Below are positions 15,206 through 15,548 of a stretch of 15,548 nt of DNA, one piece after another. The notes beneath the pieces were generated by a model. The model searched no databases. It saw nothing but the letters and a program-made list of their open reading frames with translations, and was not told the origin of the DNA. Origin of the DNA: Bordetella parapertussis (GTDB taxonomy: Bacteria > Pseudomonadota > Gammaproteobacteria > Burkholderiales > Burkholderiaceae_B); contig CAMBLP010000038.1 in the NCBI GenBank assembly GCA_945868195.1, positions 1-15,548 on the forward strand, in the 5' to 3' direction. Position numbers and translations under genes: made by a program. How positions within the stretch are numbered: the first letter of the stretch is position 1; every line of letters starts with the position of its first letter.

Positions 15206-15232
15206 ACGTGTGTCCTAAATGAATTTAGGCAC
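15206..15232 (-). promoter_or_regulatory. Hairpin containing the hmuR ribosome-binding site
   Basis: CCTAAAT (15214-15220) and ATTTAGG (15223-15229) are exact reverse complements separated by two bases, giving a 6-7 bp stem with a tiny loop in the hmuR leader. On the hmuR mRNA the 3' arm ends in AGG, which with the next A is the Shine-Dalgarno AGGA seven bases before the ATG. Folding would therefore hide the ribosome-binding site. No U-run follows, so it is not an intrinsic terminator. Confidence 0.45.
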
Positions 15233-15250
15233 TGGCTGGCGATGGCTGGC
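15233..15250. repeat. Tandem 8-base direct repeat with 10-base period in the hemP-hmuR gap
   Basis: TGGCTGGC occurs at 15233-15240 and again at 15243-15250, separated by GA, so the copies lie one helical turn apart. The repeat lies directly beside the hmuR leader hairpin. It could be a tandem protein site or an RNA element; no function is established. Confidence 0.4.
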
Positions 15251-15268
15251 TTGTGCAACAAAAAGAGT

Positions 15269-15487
15269 TTATTTCGTCAGAATTAACTTACCTAAAGCGG
15301 TCTGACGTAACCGATACTGAGTACCTTGGTGCGTAATTTCCAGCTCAGCGGCACCCGCAAACAACTGCTGACTCGTCATACGCAACACGTGCTTGGCCGA
15401 GGAGTAAGCGTTGGACGCAGAACGTGCTGGGAGACGGAACTGTTGCAACTCAGGCGGGGGGGACAGAGGAGAAGATCGTTTATCCAT
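15269..15487 (-). CDS. hemP: Hemin uptake protein HemP
   Basis: A 72-residue small protein of the HemP/HmuP family. The C-terminal half is diagnostic: MTSQQLFAGAAELEITHQGTQYRLRQTALGKLILTK (37-72), with the family's His-x-Gly...Tyr-x-Leu-Arg and a terminal GKLILTK. In rhizobia and Burkholderiales HmuP-type proteins are needed for heme receptor expression, acting as a coactivator; that role here is inferred from family. The N-terminal 36 residues are variable and proline/serine-rich and contain a C7 run at codons 9-11. The ATG at 15487 has no visible ribosome-binding site, and the Fur box starts only 16 bases upstream, so the mRNA leader must be very short. First gene of the heme operon, 63 bases before hmuR. 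Confidence 0.92.
   Translation of the reverse strand: MDKRSSPLSPPPELQQFRLPARSASNAYSSAKHVLRMTSQQLFAGAAELEITHQGTQYRLRQTALGKLILTK
15456..15462 (-). repeat. C7 homopolymer near the 5' end of hemP
   Basis: Seven C residues in a row on the coding strand span codons 9-11 (Ser-Pro-Pro), 25 bases after the ATG. A change by one base would frameshift before the conserved HemP domain. Confidence 0.6.
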
Positions 15488-15502
15488 GCAAGCATTCTAA
15501 AC

Positions 15503-15521
15503 GATAATGATTCTCATCTGA
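15503..15521 (-). promoter_or_regulatory. Fur box upstream of hemP-hmuRSTUV
   Basis: GATAATGATTCTCATCTGA matches the classical 19-base Fur consensus GATAATGATAATCATTATC at 13 positions, including the whole left half and the TCAT core. It ends 16 bases before the hemP ATG, on top of the likely promoter. With a TTGCAA-like -35 (15529-15534 on the minus strand) just upstream, Fur-Fe2+ would block transcription when iron is plentiful. The -10 is not clear: AATCAT within the Fur box or TAGAAT right before the ATG are possible. Confidence 0.8.
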
Positions 15522-15548
15522 AGGATTTAATTGCAACAAAATGCTAAT

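Overview
The window looks like chromosome of a betaproteobacterium of the order Burkholderiales, probably Alcaligenaceae-like (Bordetella, Achromobacter, Advenella and relatives). The reasons are two periplasmic receptors of the Bug/TctC family, which is greatly expanded in that group, and a hemP-hmuR-hmuS-hmuT-hmuU-hmuV heme operon in the order of Bordetella bhuRSTUV. Base composition is close to balanced, lower than in typical Bordetella. The genus call is inference. No tRNA, rRNA, insertion sequence, phage gene or CRISPR array was seen, and no gap between genes exceeds about 120 bases.

Left part (1-8958). Two genes read leftwards: the start of a secreted acetolactate-decarboxylase-like protein, cut by the window edge, and a peroxiredoxin-like thiol protein. 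A perfect 16-base palindrome lies between them and the first rightward gene and is probably an operator. Rightwards come three tightly spaced genes: an SDR dehydrogenase, a Bug receptor and an isochorismatase-fold cysteine hydrolase. Next is a separately spaced NAD-type malic enzyme with a second palindrome upstream. Then comes a four-gene run: a two-dinucleotide-fold flavin monooxygenase, two overlapping carboxymuconolactone-decarboxylase-fold (CMD) genes that together resemble a split YciW, and another Bug receptor. The layout suggests capture and oxidation/hydrolysis of small carboxylated or amidated organic compounds, with malic enzyme linking the C4 acids to pyruvate. The substrate cannot be read from the sequence.

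Right part (9049-15548, all leftwards). This is a complete heme-iron acquisition operon under a strong Fur box: HemP, the TonB-dependent outer-membrane receptor HmuR, the cytoplasmic heme-handling protein HmuS, the periplasmic heme-binding protein HmuT, the permease HmuU and the ATPase HmuV. The last four genes overlap or nearly touch, which implies translational coupling. No ECF sigma/anti-sigma pair (hurIR type) lies inside the window; the region upstream of hemP is cut off.

The most interesting points are the monooxygenase plus inactive-looking/active CMD pair, the palindromic operator at 837-852, a hairpin that contains the hmuR ribosome-binding site, the lack of the usual histidine in the FRAP-NPNL loop of HmuR together with a His/Pro-rich loop encoded by a G-tract/CCAA repeat, and poly-C/poly-G runs near the 5' ends of hemP and hmuV.
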